Shown: positions 10,354 to 19,957, counted from the first letter of the stretch. The stretch: DNA of 64,000 nucleotides from Ramlibacter sp. (GCA_021323335.1 JAJTCN010000005.1:1-64000); one strand, 5' to 3'. The notes: a model not told the origin generated them from the letters alone. Numbers and translations: made by a program.

Positions 10354-11329
10354 CATCCGACTCGGCCCGCTGGCGCGCGGCTTCCGGCGACGACGGCACG
10401 CCGTCCTCCCCGGGCACGGCGAACAGGCTCAGGTTGCCGTCCGCGGACATCGCCTTGAACACTTCGACGCCGCGCACGCTGTTGCCGTGCCCGTCCAGCA
10501 GCGGCGAGTACACGGCCAGGCCCATCCGCCCCGGCACCACGGCGAGGATGCCGCCGCTGATGCCGCTCTTGGCGGGCAGCCCCACCGTGTAGGCCCAGTG
10601 CCCCGAGGCGTCGTACATGCCGCAGGTGAACATCAGCGTGAGCACGTCCCGCACATGCTTGCGCTGGAGCGCCCGCTCCCGCGTGCGCGGATGCACCCCA
10701 CCGTTGGCCAGCGTCGCGGCCATCATCGCCAGGTCGCCGGTGGACACGGCCACCCCGCACTGCCTGCCGTACAGGTCGAGCGCGCCCTCGATGTCGTCGC
10801 CGATCACGTCGAAGTGGCGCAGCAGGTGGCCGATCGCCAGGTTGCGGTGCGGCCGCGCCTTCAGGTCCAGCTTCGGGTGCAGCTTCGCCTCGCGTCCGAG
10901 GTAACGGCCGAACATCTCCATCATCGCGTCGCAGCCATGGTCCGGGTCCGCGTGGTGCAGCATCGCCGACATCGTGATCGCGCCGGAGTTGATCATCGGG
11001 TTGTAGGGCAGGTGGTCCTCCTCCAGCTCGGTGATGGAGTTGAAGGCCTCGCCGGTGGGCTCCACGTTCACCCGGGCGTGCACCGCCTCGCGCCCGAAGC
11101 GGTCCAGCGCCAGCCCGTAGATGAAGGGCTTGGACATCGACTGCAGCGTGAACGGGTGGTCCGCGTGGCCGGCGGAGAACACCTGCCCGTCGACGGTGGC
11201 GATGGCGATGGCGAACGCGCCGCGCGGCGTGTCGGGGGTCTCGGGGGTGCAGGCCGGCGTGCCGTCACGTTCCGGCCGAAAGCGTTTCAGGAGTCGTTGC
11301 AGGTACTGCTCGGGGTCGCGATCGGTCAT
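10349..11329 (-). CDS. glsA: Glutaminase A
   Basis: FTLQSMSKPFIYGLALDRFG...YNPMINSGAITMSAMLH...GLPAKSGISGGILAVVPGRMGLAVYSPLLDGHGNSVRGV. Confidence 0.93.
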   Translation of the reverse strand: MTDRDPEQYLQRLLKRFRPERDGTPACTPETPDTPRGAFAIAIATVDGQVFSAGHADHPFTLQSMSKPFIYGLALDRFGREAVHARVNVEPTGEAFNSITELEEDHLPYNPMINSGAITMSAMLHHADPDHGCDAMMEMFGRYLGREAKLHPKLDLKARPHRNLAIGHLLRHFDVIGDDIEGALDLYGRQCGVAVSTGDLAMMAATLANGGVHPRTRERALQRKHVRDVLTLMFTCGMYDASGHWAYTVGLPAKSGISGGILAVVPGRMGLAVYSPLLDGHGNSVRGVEVFKAMSADGNLSLFAVPGEDGVPSSPEAARQRAESDA

Positions 11330-11396
11330 GGCCGCCACGATAGGTCGGCAGGACGGCGGCGCTTGTAGGCGCGCACCGGTTCCTGCCGGCCGCGCG

Positions 11397-12293
11397 TCAG
11401 GCGGCGCCCTTTTCCTGCACCAGCCGGCCCACGGCGGCCCAGTCCGCTTCCGCGTGGCCGCTGTCGCACAGCTCGCCCACCAGCCGCTCCGCGACCGGCG
11501 CGGCCTGCAGGGCCGCCCCACCCGCCTGCGCGGTGGCCAGCGCGATGCGCAGGTCCTTGCGCATCAGCCGGGCCCGGAAGCCGGGCTTGAACTCGCCGTC
11601 GATGATGCGCTGGCCGTGCTTTTCCAGCACGAAGCTGCGCGCCGTGCCACCGAGCAGCACCGCGCGCATGACGGCGGGGTCCACGCCCTGCGACCGGGCC
11701 AGCGCGATCGCATCGGCCACGCCGAGCATCGCGGCGGCCACGGCCACCTGGTTGCACGACTTCACCGTCTGGCCCGCCCCGACCTCGCCGACGTGCGTGA
11801 TGGCCTTGCAGAAGACGCCCATCACTTCCCGGCAGGCCGCCACGGCATCGGCCGGGCCGCCAATCATGCAGGCCAGCGTGCCGCTCTCGGCGCCCTGCTG
11901 GCCGCCGCTGATGGGCGCGTCGAGCAGCGTCACGCCCTGCTTCGCCAGCCGCTGCGCGAACGCGCGCGCCGACGTGGCGGCGATGGTGCTGGTGTCGACC
12001 ACGCAGCTGCCGGCCGCCAGGCCCTGCGCCAGCCCGCGCTCGCCGAACAGCACGTCCTCCACCGCCGCGTCGTCGGACAGGCAGAGGAAGACCAGCCTGC
12101 AATCGCGACCGACGTCGGCGGGCGACGCGGCGCGGATGGCACCGGCCTGCACCAGCGGCTGCGCGGCCGCGTCGCGCCGCGCGAATACGTGCAGCCGGTA
12201 ACCCGCGCGCAGCAGGCAATGCGCCATGCCGTTGCCCATCACGCCCAGGCCGATGAAACCGACCGGGCTGTCCTTGCCGAAGGACTCCATCAC
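11397..12293 (-). CDS. NAD(P)-dependent beta-hydroxyacid dehydrogenase (3-hydroxyisobutyrate dehydrogenase / LtnD family)
   Basis: VGFIGLGVMGNGMAHCLLRAGYRLHVFARR...LLDAPISGGQQGAESGTLACMIGG...VKSCNQ. Confidence 0.9.
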   Translation of the reverse strand: MMESFGKDSPVGFIGLGVMGNGMAHCLLRAGYRLHVFARRDAAAQPLVQAGAIRAASPADVGRDCRLVFLCLSDDAAVEDVLFGERGLAQGLAAGSCVVDTSTIAATSARAFAQRLAKQGVTLLDAPISGGQQGAESGTLACMIGGPADAVAACREVMGVFCKAITHVGEVGAGQTVKSCNQVAVAAAMLGVADAIALARSQGVDPAVMRAVLLGGTARSFVLEKHGQRIIDGEFKPGFRARLMRKDLRIALATAQAGGAALQAAPVAERLVGELCDSGHAEADWAAVGRLVQEKGAA

Positions 12294-13252
12294 TTGGCGA
12301 TCGCCTTGCCGATCAGGTCATACGCTTCGACGATTTCCTTCTGGAACGCCGGCCCCTGCGCATAGTCCTCCGTCAGGCCCGACTTGGCCACGTACTCCTT
12401 CCACTCCGGCGTCTGCATGGCCTTGCGGAAGCTGTCGTGCAGGTAGCGCACCACGGCGGCCGGCATGCCGGCCGGGCCCATCAGGCCCTTCATGTTGTCC
12501 AGCACGATCGGCACGCCCACCTCGGTCAGGGTCGGCACGTTCGGCAGGCCCGGAAGCCGGCTGCGCGAGAACAGCGCCAGCGGCCGCAGCCGGCCGGCAT
12601 CGATCATCGGCTTCATCTCCTCGTAGGCGCCGAAGGCGGAATCCACCTGGCCGCCGAGCACCGCGTTCATCGAGTCGGCCGCGCCCTTGTAGGGCACGTG
12701 CAGCAGCTTCACGCCGGCCTGCTTCTCCAGCACCAGGCCGGTGGCGTGGAAGATGCCGCCCTCGCCGGTGGAGCCGTACGACACCTTCTCGGCGCCCAGC
12801 TTCGCCTCGGCCAGCAAGGCCTTCATGTCGGTGAACTTCGAATCGGCCCGCACCACCAGGATGCTCGGCGCGCGCGACACCTTGATGATGGGCACGAAGG
12901 ACTTGCGCGGGTCGTAGCCCAGCGGCTTGAAGTTGCCCACGGAGGTGGTCTCGCTGCCGCCGCCGACGAACAGCGTGTACCCGTCCGGCTTGGCGTCGGC
13001 CACGGCCTGCGCCGCGATGGCGCCGGCGGCCCCGGCCTTGTTCACCACCAGCACCGGCACCGGGATGATGCCCTTGGCGGCGAAGGAGAGCTGGCGCGCG
13101 ATCTGGTCGGCCGAGCCGCCGGGGGCGAAGCCCACCAGGATGGTGATGGGCTGGGTCGGCGTCCATTCCTGCGCCCAGGCGGGCGCGGCGGCGGCGGCGA
13201 AGAGGCCGAGCGTGGCCAGGCGGCGGGTGATGCCGCGGCGGCGAATGTTCAT
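12290..13252 (-). CDS. Bug/TctC-type substrate-binding protein
   Basis: MNIRRRGITRRLATLGLFAAAAAPAWAQEWTPTQPITILVGFAPGGSADQIARQL...VLVVNKAGAAGAIAAQAVA; 4-bp overlap with the downstream dehydrogenase. Confidence 0.9.
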   Translation of the reverse strand: MNIRRRGITRRLATLGLFAAAAAPAWAQEWTPTQPITILVGFAPGGSADQIARQLSFAAKGIIPVPVLVVNKAGAAGAIAAQAVADAKPDGYTLFVGGGSETTSVGNFKPLGYDPRKSFVPIIKVSRAPSILVVRADSKFTDMKALLAEAKLGAEKVSYGSTGEGGIFHATGLVLEKQAGVKLLHVPYKGAADSMNAVLGGQVDSAFGAYEEMKPMIDAGRLRPLALFSRSRLPGLPNVPTLTEVGVPIVLDNMKGLMGPAGMPAAVVRYLHDSFRKAMQTPEWKEYVAKSGLTEDYAQGPAFQKEIVEAYDLIGKAIAK

Positions 13253-13303
13253 CTTGTCTCCTTGGTAGGTATCCCGCGCGAGTGTCGGGCCCGGCAGCGG
13301 GCC

Positions 13304-13346
13304 CGTCCAATACATAATTCCGCGGCCATTGATGCCACTCCGGCAT
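13304..13346 (-). promoter_or_regulatory. LysR operator/promoter module copy A
   Basis: Reverse complement ATGCCggagtGGCATCAATGgccgcggAATTATGTATTGGACG; 34/43 identical to 14250-14292. Confidence 0.75.
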
Positions 13347-14251
13347 CACGGCCGGCGCAGCGAAGCCACCACGTCCTGCGTCACGCGGCGGAAGGCCAGG
13401 ATGGCCGGCGTTTCCTGGCCGCGCCGCCAGGCCAGCGCCACGTGCACCGGCTCCGCCTTGTCGGCCAGCTGCACGAAGCGCACGTTGCGCGGCCGCAGGT
13501 TGCGCGCCGTCGACGGCACCACCGCGACGCCCAGCTCGGCGCCCACCAGGCCCACCACGGTGTGGATCTGCGTCGCGTGCTGCACCACCTGCGGCACGAA
13601 ACCGGCCTGCGCGCACAGCGCCTGCACGCCCGCGTGCAGCAGCGGCGCCTCGTCCCGGGGGAACATCACGAAGGGGTCGCCCGCCACGCTCTTGAGGTGC
13701 ACGCGGGTGCGGCCGGCCAGCGCATGGCGCGTCGGCAGCGCCAGCAGGAAGGGGTCGGGCATCACGGCCAGCACCTCCAGCTCGGGCGGGGCGGCCTGCA
13801 CGCGCAGCAGGCCGAGGTCGATGGTGCCGCGCACCAGCGCCGCATGCTGCGCGGTGATGGGCAGCTCCAGCAGTTCCAGCTCGATGCCGGGATGCTGCTG
13901 CCGGAAGCGCCGGATGATCGACGGCAGCAAGCCGTAGGTGGAGGAATGGATGAAGCCGAGGGACAGCCGGCCCAGCTCCCCGGTGCCGGTGCGGCGCGTG
14001 TCGGTGACGGCGCGCTCCAGCTCCTGCTGGATGGCGCGGCTGCGCTCCAGCAGCAGCGCGCCCGCGGGCAGCAGTTCCACCCGCCGCTGGGTGCGGCGCA
14101 GCAGCGGCGTGCCCAGCGCTTCCTCGAGCTGCTGCACCTGCCGCGACAGCGCCGGCTGCGCGATCGCCAGCCGGGCGGCCGCGCGCCCGAAGTGGAGCTC
14201 CTCGGCGACGGCCTGGAAATAGCGCAGCTGGCGGATGTCGATCATGGTCAT
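13346..14251 (-). CDS. LysR family transcriptional regulator
   Basis: MTMIDIRQLRYFQAVAEELHFGRAAARLAIAQPALSRQVQQLEEALGTPLLRRTQRRVELLPAG. Confidence 0.93.
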   Translation of the reverse strand: MTMIDIRQLRYFQAVAEELHFGRAAARLAIAQPALSRQVQQLEEALGTPLLRRTQRRVELLPAGALLLERSRAIQQELERAVTDTRRTGTGELGRLSLGFIHSSTYGLLPSIIRRFRQQHPGIELELLELPITAQHAALVRGTIDLGLLRVQAAPPELEVLAVMPDPFLLALPTRHALAGRTRVHLKSVAGDPFVMFPRDEAPLLHAGVQALCAQAGFVPQVVQHATQIHTVVGLVGAELGVAVVPSTARNLRPRNVRFVQLADKAEPVHVALAWRRGQETPAILAFRRVTQDVVASLRRP

Positions 14252-14292
14252 GCCGCAAAGGCATCAATGAAGCCCCAATTATGTATTGGACG
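14250..14292 (+). promoter_or_regulatory. LysR operator/promoter module copy B
   Basis: ATGCCgcaaaGGCATCAATGaagccccAATTATGTATTGGACG, inverted relative to copy A; touches the lysR start codon. Confidence 0.75.
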
Positions 14293-14325
14293 CGAAATTG
14301 CATCTCGCGGACACTCCGGGCTCCC

Positions 14326-15564
14326 ATGCAGATCGAATCCCCCGCAGCCGCCGCGGCCGCGCAACCTGCCGCCGTCGCCGCTGCCGCGAACCACCCCATC
14401 GCGCTGCCGGCGCGCCTCGGCCACGTCCTCTCGCTCGACGACTTCGAGCGGGCCGCGCGCCGCCACCTGCCGGCGCCGGTGTTCGCCTACATCTCCGGCG
14501 CGGTCGAGCGCAACGCCTCGCTGCGCGCCAACGCCGCCGCCTTCGAACACTACGAATTCCTGCCGCGCATGCTGGTGGACATCTCGCGCCGGACGACCTC
14601 GGCCACCGTGTTCGGCAAGCGCTGGTCGGCGCCGTTCGGGCTGGCGCCCATGGGCATCAGCGCGCTGTCCGCCTACCGCGGCGACCTCGTGCTGGCCCGC
14701 GCCGCCGCCCGCGAGAACGTGCCGATGGTCATGAGCGGCTCCTCGCTGATCCGCCTGGAGGAGATCGTGCAGGCCAACCCGGACGCCTGGTTCCAGGCCT
14801 ACCTGCCGGGCGACGAGGCCAACATCCGCGCGCTGATCGAGCGGGTCGCGGCGGCCGGCTATCGCACGCTGGTGATCACCCTGGACTCCTCCATCGCGGC
14901 CAACCGGGAGAACAACGTGCGCGCCGGCTTCTCGACGCCGCTGCGCCCGAGCCTCTCGCTCGCCTGGCAGGGCGTCACGCATCCGCGCTGGCTGTTCGGC
15001 ACCTTCCTGCGGACCATCGCCGTGCACGGCATGCCGCACTTCGAGAACAACTACGCGCGGCGCGGCGCCCCCATCCTGTCGGCCAACGTGCAGCGCGACT
15101 TCTCGGACCGCGGCCACCTGAACTGGGACCACCTGCGCATGATCCGTTCCCTCTGGACGGGCAACCTGGTCGTCAAGGGCATCCTGGACCCGCGCGACGC
15201 GCGGCTGGCCGTGGAGCACGGCGTGGACGGCATCATCGTCTCCAACCACGGCGGCCGCCAGCTCGACGGCACGGTGGCGCCCCTGCGCATGCTGCCGCAG
15301 GTGGTGGCCGCGTGCCCGGACGTGCCCGTCATGATCGACAGCGGCTTCCGCCGCGGCACCGACGTGCTCAAGGCGCTGGCGCTGGGAGCGAAATTCGTCT
15401 TCGTCGGCCGCCCGTTCAACTACGCCGCCTCGGTGGCCGGCGAGGACGGCGTGCGCAAGGGCATCACGCTGCTGCGCGACGAAGTCTCGCGCAACATGGC
15501 GATGCTGGGCGTCAACGACCTCCGCGAGCTCGACGCCAGCTACCTGCTGCCGGCCGCCGCCTGA
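14326..15564 (+). CDS. Alpha-hydroxy-acid oxidizing protein (FMN-dependent, LldD-like)
   Basis: FGLAPMGISALSAYRGDLVLARAA...GIIVSNHGGRQLDGTVAPLRMLPQVV...MIDSGFRRGTDVLKALALGA. Confidence 0.92.
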   Translation: MQIESPAAAAAAQPAAVAAAANHPIALPARLGHVLSLDDFERAARRHLPAPVFAYISGAVERNASLRANAAAFEHYEFLPRMLVDISRRTTSATVFGKRWSAPFGLAPMGISALSAYRGDLVLARAAARENVPMVMSGSSLIRLEEIVQANPDAWFQAYLPGDEANIRALIERVAAAGYRTLVITLDSSIAANRENNVRAGFSTPLRPSLSLAWQGVTHPRWLFGTFLRTIAVHGMPHFENNYARRGAPILSANVQRDFSDRGHLNWDHLRMIRSLWTGNLVVKGILDPRDARLAVEHGVDGIIVSNHGGRQLDGTVAPLRMLPQVVAACPDVPVMIDSGFRRGTDVLKALALGAKFVFVGRPFNYAASVAGEDGVRKGITLLRDEVSRNMAMLGVNDLRELDASYLLPAAA

Positions 15565-15621
15565 TCCGTCCCGCACCGGGCCCTTCTTTCCCCTTCCTCC
15601 ATCACGACAACGGACATCCCC

Positions 15622-16299
15622 ATGGTCGGTCTCCAGATCCTCAAGCGGCAGCGGCAGGTTGCCGAACAGCACATCCAGGCCTTCGCCGCCATCCCGGTGG
15701 CCAACGTCAGCGACTGCATGACGCGCATGACGGCGGGCGGAGCGCGCCTGCGCCCCATGCACAAGGGCGGCAAGCTCGCCGGTCCCGCGCTGACGGTGAA
15801 GTGCCGGCCCGGCGACAACCTGATGATCCACAAGGCGCTGACGATGGCGCAGCCCGGCGACGTGATCGTCGTGGACGCCGGCGGCGACCTGACCAACTCC
15901 CTGTTCGGCGAGCTGATGGTCAACACCGCCATCCAGCGCCGCGTCGCGGGCGTGGTGCTGAACGGCGCGGTGCGCGACTGCGACGTCATCGCCCAGCTGG
16001 ACTTCCCCCTGTACGCGGCGGGCGTCACGCACCGCGGTCCCTACAAGGACGGCCCCGGCGAGATCAACGTGCCGATCGCCATCGACGGCATGGTCATCGA
16101 ACCCGGCGACCTGATCCTCGGCGACGCGGACGGCCTGCTGTGCGTGCCCTTCGACGAGGTCGAAGCGGTGCTGGAGGCTTCGCGCAAGAAGGTGAAGCTC
16201 GAGGAACAGATGATGGCGGACATCAAGGCCGGCACGCTGGACACCGCCTGGATCGACGTGACGCTCAAGCGCATCGGGTGCGCCCCGACGCCGCGCTGA
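15622..16299 (+). CDS. RraA-like protein (4-hydroxy-4-methyl-2-oxoglutarate aldolase / dimethylmenaquinone methyltransferase-like family)
   Basis: GDVIVVDAGGDLTNSLFGELMVNTAIQRRVAGVVLNGAVRDCDVI...GDLILGDADGLLCVP. Confidence 0.87.
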   Translation: MVGLQILKRQRQVAEQHIQAFAAIPVANVSDCMTRMTAGGARLRPMHKGGKLAGPALTVKCRPGDNLMIHKALTMAQPGDVIVVDAGGDLTNSLFGELMVNTAIQRRVAGVVLNGAVRDCDVIAQLDFPLYAAGVTHRGPYKDGPGEINVPIAIDGMVIEPGDLILGDADGLLCVPFDEVEAVLEASRKKVKLEEQMMADIKAGTLDTAWIDVTLKRIGCAPTPR

Positions 16300-17336
16300 T
16301 GCCGATGGCGAACGAAAAGCGCGTGGTCCGCTCGGACCTCTGGATCGACCCGGCCTTCGACGCCCGCCTGGCGCGCGAGGCCGGCGTGTCGCTCGGCGTG
16401 TTCGCCACGCAGGGCGCCGCAGCCGCCGCCTGGGACCAGCTGGCGGCCGCGCACGTGTACCACGTGTCCGCCGCCAAGGACGAACTGCCGCGCGAGTGGT
16501 TCGCCGGCCCCGATCTGCTGGCGCGCTGCCCGCAGTTGCTGGCGGTGTCCTCCAGCGGCGCCGGCTACGACACGGTGGACGTCGCGGCCTGCACCGCCGC
16601 CGGCGTGGCCGTCGTCAACCAGGCCGGCGGCAACGCCACCTCGGTGGCCGAGCACACGCTGGCCATGATGCTGGGCGTGTCGCGCCGCATGATCGAGTGC
16701 GACCGGCGGATGCGCCGCGAACAGGGTTTCACGCGCGAGGACGTGATGGGCCGCGAGATCCACGGCAAGACCGTGGGACTGGTCGGCCTGGGCCACGTCG
16801 GCACGCGCGTGGCCGCGTTGGCCAAGGCCTTCGGCATGGACGTGATCGCCGCCGACCCGCTGCTGCCCGACGACGAGATCGTGCGCCGCGGCGCCCGGGC
16901 CGTCACGTTCGACCAGCTGCTGGCGCAGGCCGATTTCGTCTCGCTGCACTGCCCGCGCGATGCGACCACGCTGAAGATGATGGATGCGAAGGCCTTTGCC
17001 CGCATGAAGAAGGGGGCGATCTTCGTCACCACCGCGCGCGGCGGCATCCACGACGAGCAGGCGCTGGTCGATGCGCTGCAATCTGGCCACCTGGCCGGCG
17101 CCGGCGTCGACGTCTGGGACCGCGAGCCCCCGCCGCTGGACCACCCGCTGCTGGCGATGGACAACGTGTTCGCCAGCTTCCACATCGCCGGCGTCACGCA
17201 CGAATGCCGGCGCAACGTCGCGCAGATGGCCGCCGAGCAGATCGCGCTGCTGCTCGCCGGCGGCCGCCCGCCGCGCCTCGTCAACCCCGAGGCCTGGCCC
17301 CGTTTCGAAGAAAGGCGCGCACGCATCCTCGCGTGA
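16299..17336 (+). CDS. D-isomer-specific 2-hydroxyacid dehydrogenase
   Basis: GKTVGLVGLGHVGTRVAALAKAFGMDVIAADP...LHCPRDATTLKMMDAKAFARMKKGAIFVTTARGGIHDEQAL. Confidence 0.9.
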   Translation: MPMANEKRVVRSDLWIDPAFDARLAREAGVSLGVFATQGAAAAAWDQLAAAHVYHVSAAKDELPREWFAGPDLLARCPQLLAVSSSGAGYDTVDVAACTAAGVAVVNQAGGNATSVAEHTLAMMLGVSRRMIECDRRMRREQGFTREDVMGREIHGKTVGLVGLGHVGTRVAALAKAFGMDVIAADPLLPDDEIVRRGARAVTFDQLLAQADFVSLHCPRDATTLKMMDAKAFARMKKGAIFVTTARGGIHDEQALVDALQSGHLAGAGVDVWDREPPPLDHPLLAMDNVFASFHIAGVTHECRRNVAQMAAEQIALLLAGGRPPRLVNPEAWPRFEERRARILA

Positions 17337-17373
17337 CGCGCCGCCCCTGTAGTAACCCACGGAGACACATCCC

Positions 17374-18363
17374 ATGCAACGCTTCCCCTCCTTCCTGCGC
17401 CGCCTGGTGCCGGCCCTCCTGCTCTCCGCCGCGGCGGCCGTGGCGACCAGCCCCGCGCACGCGGCCTACCCCGAGGCGCCGATCAAGATGATCGTGGCCT
17501 ACGGCGCCGGCGGCGGCACCGACATCATCGCCCGCGTGATGGCGCCCTATATCGCCAAGTACCTGGGCAACAACGCCAGCGTGGTGGTGATGAACCGGGC
17601 CGGCGCCGGCGGCGGCATCGGCTTCGGCGAGATCGCCAATGCGGCGCCGGACGGCTACACCATCGGCTTCATCAACACGCCGAACGTGCTGACCATCCCG
17701 ATCGAGCGCAAGAGCAACTTCCACTGGCAGAACTTCGAGCTGCTGGGCAACGTGATCGACGATCCGGGCAACTTCTCGGTCCACGCCGAGAGCCCCATCA
17801 AGAACCTGGCGGACCTGGTGGCATACGCCAAGGCCAATCCGGGCGCGGTCACCTACGGCACCACCGGCATCGGCTCCGACGACCACCTGGCCGCCCTGAT
17901 GTTCGAGCGCGCCGCGGGCGTGAAGCTGACGCACGTGCCGTTCAAGGGCGCCGCCGAAGTGCACAACGCGATCGCCAGCCGGCAGATCATGATGGCCGCG
18001 ATGAACATCGGCGAGGCGCTGCAGTACGCCAAGGGCGGCACGCCGCTGCGCCAGCTGGGCCAGATGAGCACCAACCGCACCGTCCTGGCGCCGAACGTGC
18101 CCACCTTCAAGGAGCAGGGCTACGACATCGTGATGGCGTCGCTGCGCGGCATCGCCGCGCCGAAGGGCATGCCCGCGCCGGTGCGCGAGCAGCTGGTGAA
18201 TGCGATCCAGAAGGCCGCGGCCGATCCCGAGTTCCAGGCCAAGTCCGCGAGCTACTTCGCGCCCTTGCGCTACCTGCCGCCGGCCCGCTACGACGCGGAA
18301 CTCAAGGAAGCCGAAGCCGGTTTCAAGCAGCTGTGGAACCAGATGCCCTGGGGCGACAAGTAA
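17374..18363 (+). CDS. Bug/TctC-type substrate-binding protein
   Basis: MQRFPSFLRRLVPALLLSAAAAVATSPAHAAYPEAPIKMIVAYGAGGGTDIIARVMAPYIAKYLG. Confidence 0.9.
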   Translation: MQRFPSFLRRLVPALLLSAAAAVATSPAHAAYPEAPIKMIVAYGAGGGTDIIARVMAPYIAKYLGNNASVVVMNRAGAGGGIGFGEIANAAPDGYTIGFINTPNVLTIPIERKSNFHWQNFELLGNVIDDPGNFSVHAESPIKNLADLVAYAKANPGAVTYGTTGIGSDDHLAALMFERAAGVKLTHVPFKGAAEVHNAIASRQIMMAAMNIGEALQYAKGGTPLRQLGQMSTNRTVLAPNVPTFKEQGYDIVMASLRGIAAPKGMPAPVREQLVNAIQKAAADPEFQAKSASYFAPLRYLPPARYDAELKEAEAGFKQLWNQMPWGDK

Positions 18364-18372
18364 GACGTCGAG

Positions 18373-18441
18373 TGTCGGGGTCGCTTCGCGAACCCGACCT
18401 ACCGGGTTCGTAGGTCGGGTTGCGCGGAGCGCACCCCGACA
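18373..18441. repeat. REPIN-like palindromic element copy 2
   Basis: TGTCGGGGTCGCTTCGCGAACCCGACCTAC and GTAGGTCGGGTTGCGCGGAGCGCACCCCGACA as inverted units between convergent genes. Confidence 0.8.
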
Positions 18442-18447
18442 ACCTTT

Positions 18448-19410
18448 CTACTTCAACCCGCCGATCGCGCCGCCCGACTCCTCGAGGCGCTTGCGCGCCG
18501 CCGCGGCGTCCAGCCCGAGCCGCGACATCACGATCGCCGTCTTGACGTGGCCGCCGGCGGCGTCCAGCAGGCGCGTCGCCTCGTCGCGGCTCACGCCCAG
18601 CGTGTCGATCAGGATGCGCTCTCCCCGGTCCTGCAGCTTCTGGCAGGTGACCTGCAAGTCCACCATCAGGTTGCCGTAGACCTTGCCGGTCTTGACCATC
18701 GCCGCGGTGCTGATCATGTTCAGCACCATCTTGGTGGCGGTGCCGGCCTTCATGCGCGTGGACCCGGTGATGACTTCCGGCCCCACGAGTGGAGCGATCA
18801 CGACGTCGTGGGTGCGCAGGATCTGCTCCGACGGATGGGTGCACAGCAGGAAGCCCGTCCGCGCGCCGCGTTCACGCGCGCGGGCCAGCGCACCATGCAC
18901 ATAGGGCGTGGTGCCGGACGCCGCGATGCCCAGCACGAAGTCGCGCTGGTCGACGCTGCGCTCGTCCATCGCCGCTGCGCCATCCTCCGGATGGTCTTCG
19001 GCGCCTTCCTGCGCCCGCAGCAGCGCCTCGAAGCCGCCGGCCATCACGCCCTGCACCATGTCCGGCTCGGTGCGGTAGGTCGGGGGCATCTCGGAAGCGT
19101 CCAGCACGCCGAGCCGGCCCGAGGTGCCGGCGCCGACGTAGATCAGCCGGCCGCCGGCGCGGAATGCGCCGACGGCCAGGTCGACGGCGCGCGCGATGCG
19201 CTCGCGCTCGTCGCTCACCGCCGCGGCGACGAGCCGGTCTTCGGAATTGATGAGGTCGACGATCTCCAGCGTCGCCATCTGGTCGATGCGGGCGCTGCGC
19301 GGATTGCGCTGCTCGGTCAGGCGGGCGTCCAGCGGCGGCCGGGCCGGGGTCTGTGGCTTTCGCGCGGGATCCATGACGGTGGGTTGGGCCTCCAGCTTGA
19401 GGTCAGGCAT
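18448..19410 (-). CDS. murQ: N-acetylmuramic acid 6-phosphate etherase
   Basis: AGGRLIYVGAGTSGRLGVLDASEMPPTY...FVLGIAASGTTPYVHGAL...GPEVITGSTRMKAGTATKMVLNMISTAAM. Confidence 0.94.
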   Translation of the reverse strand: MPDLKLEAQPTVMDPARKPQTPARPPLDARLTEQRNPRSARIDQMATLEIVDLINSEDRLVAAAVSDERERIARAVDLAVGAFRAGGRLIYVGAGTSGRLGVLDASEMPPTYRTEPDMVQGVMAGGFEALLRAQEGAEDHPEDGAAAMDERSVDQRDFVLGIAASGTTPYVHGALARARERGARTGFLLCTHPSEQILRTHDVVIAPLVGPEVITGSTRMKAGTATKMVLNMISTAAMVKTGKVYGNLMVDLQVTCQKLQDRGERILIDTLGVSRDEATRLLDAAGGHVKTAIVMSRLGLDAAAARKRLEESGGAIGGLK

Positions 19411-19528
19411 GCGGATGTCCCATGGTAGAGGTGAACCATCCTCCGCCGGCCTGCAGGGTCTTGTTGTAGGAAGGTCCAGTCAGGTGCTGTGGTATCCGCG
19501 CCGAAAGCGCCCCCGGCGGCTGGGCGGC

Positions 19529-19957
19529 TCAGCCCGGCGGCCGCGCCGGAGCAGCGACCGGCGTGAGCAGGGTCTCGCCGGTGGCCACGAGCTTTTCCTC
19601 GCCTCCGGCCACGGCGAACAGCTCGCAGGCCGTGAACACCTGGGTGCGGCCCGGCTTCACGACGCGGGCGCGGGCGACGAACCGCTCCCCCACGGCCGGA
19701 CGCAGGCAGTTGACGGAGAAATGGGAGGCCAGCACGCGGCCGGCCAGCGTCGCGGCCGCGAAGCCGCAGGCCGTGTCGACCAGGGCACCGACGAGTCCGG
19801 CATGCAGGAAACCGGCGTACTGGCCCAGGTCGTCGCGCCAGGCGAGCGCGATCTCGGCGCGGCCCTCGCCCGCCGCCAGCACCTCGATGCCGCACCAGCG
19901 GTTGAACGCCGCGGTTTCGTTGATGCCGCGGATGAAGGCGAGGGGATCGGGCTGCAT
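19529..19957 (-). CDS. PaaI-family hotdog thioesterase
   Basis: MQPDPLAFIRGINETAAFNRWCGIEVLAAGEGRAEIALAWRDDLGQYAGFLHAGLVGALVDTACGFAA. Confidence 0.88.
   Translation of the reverse strand: MQPDPLAFIRGINETAAFNRWCGIEVLAAGEGRAEIALAWRDDLGQYAGFLHAGLVGALVDTACGFAAATLAGRVLASHFSVNCLRPAVGERFVARARVVKPGRTQVFTACELFAVAGGEEKLVATGETLLTPVAAPARPPG

Noticed and set aside
14286-17336. 1016-aa ORF apparently fusing three genes
   Set aside because: Only the last part (16299-17336) is a real dehydrogenase; the upstream portion is an out-of-frame reading of lldD-like and rraA-like genes
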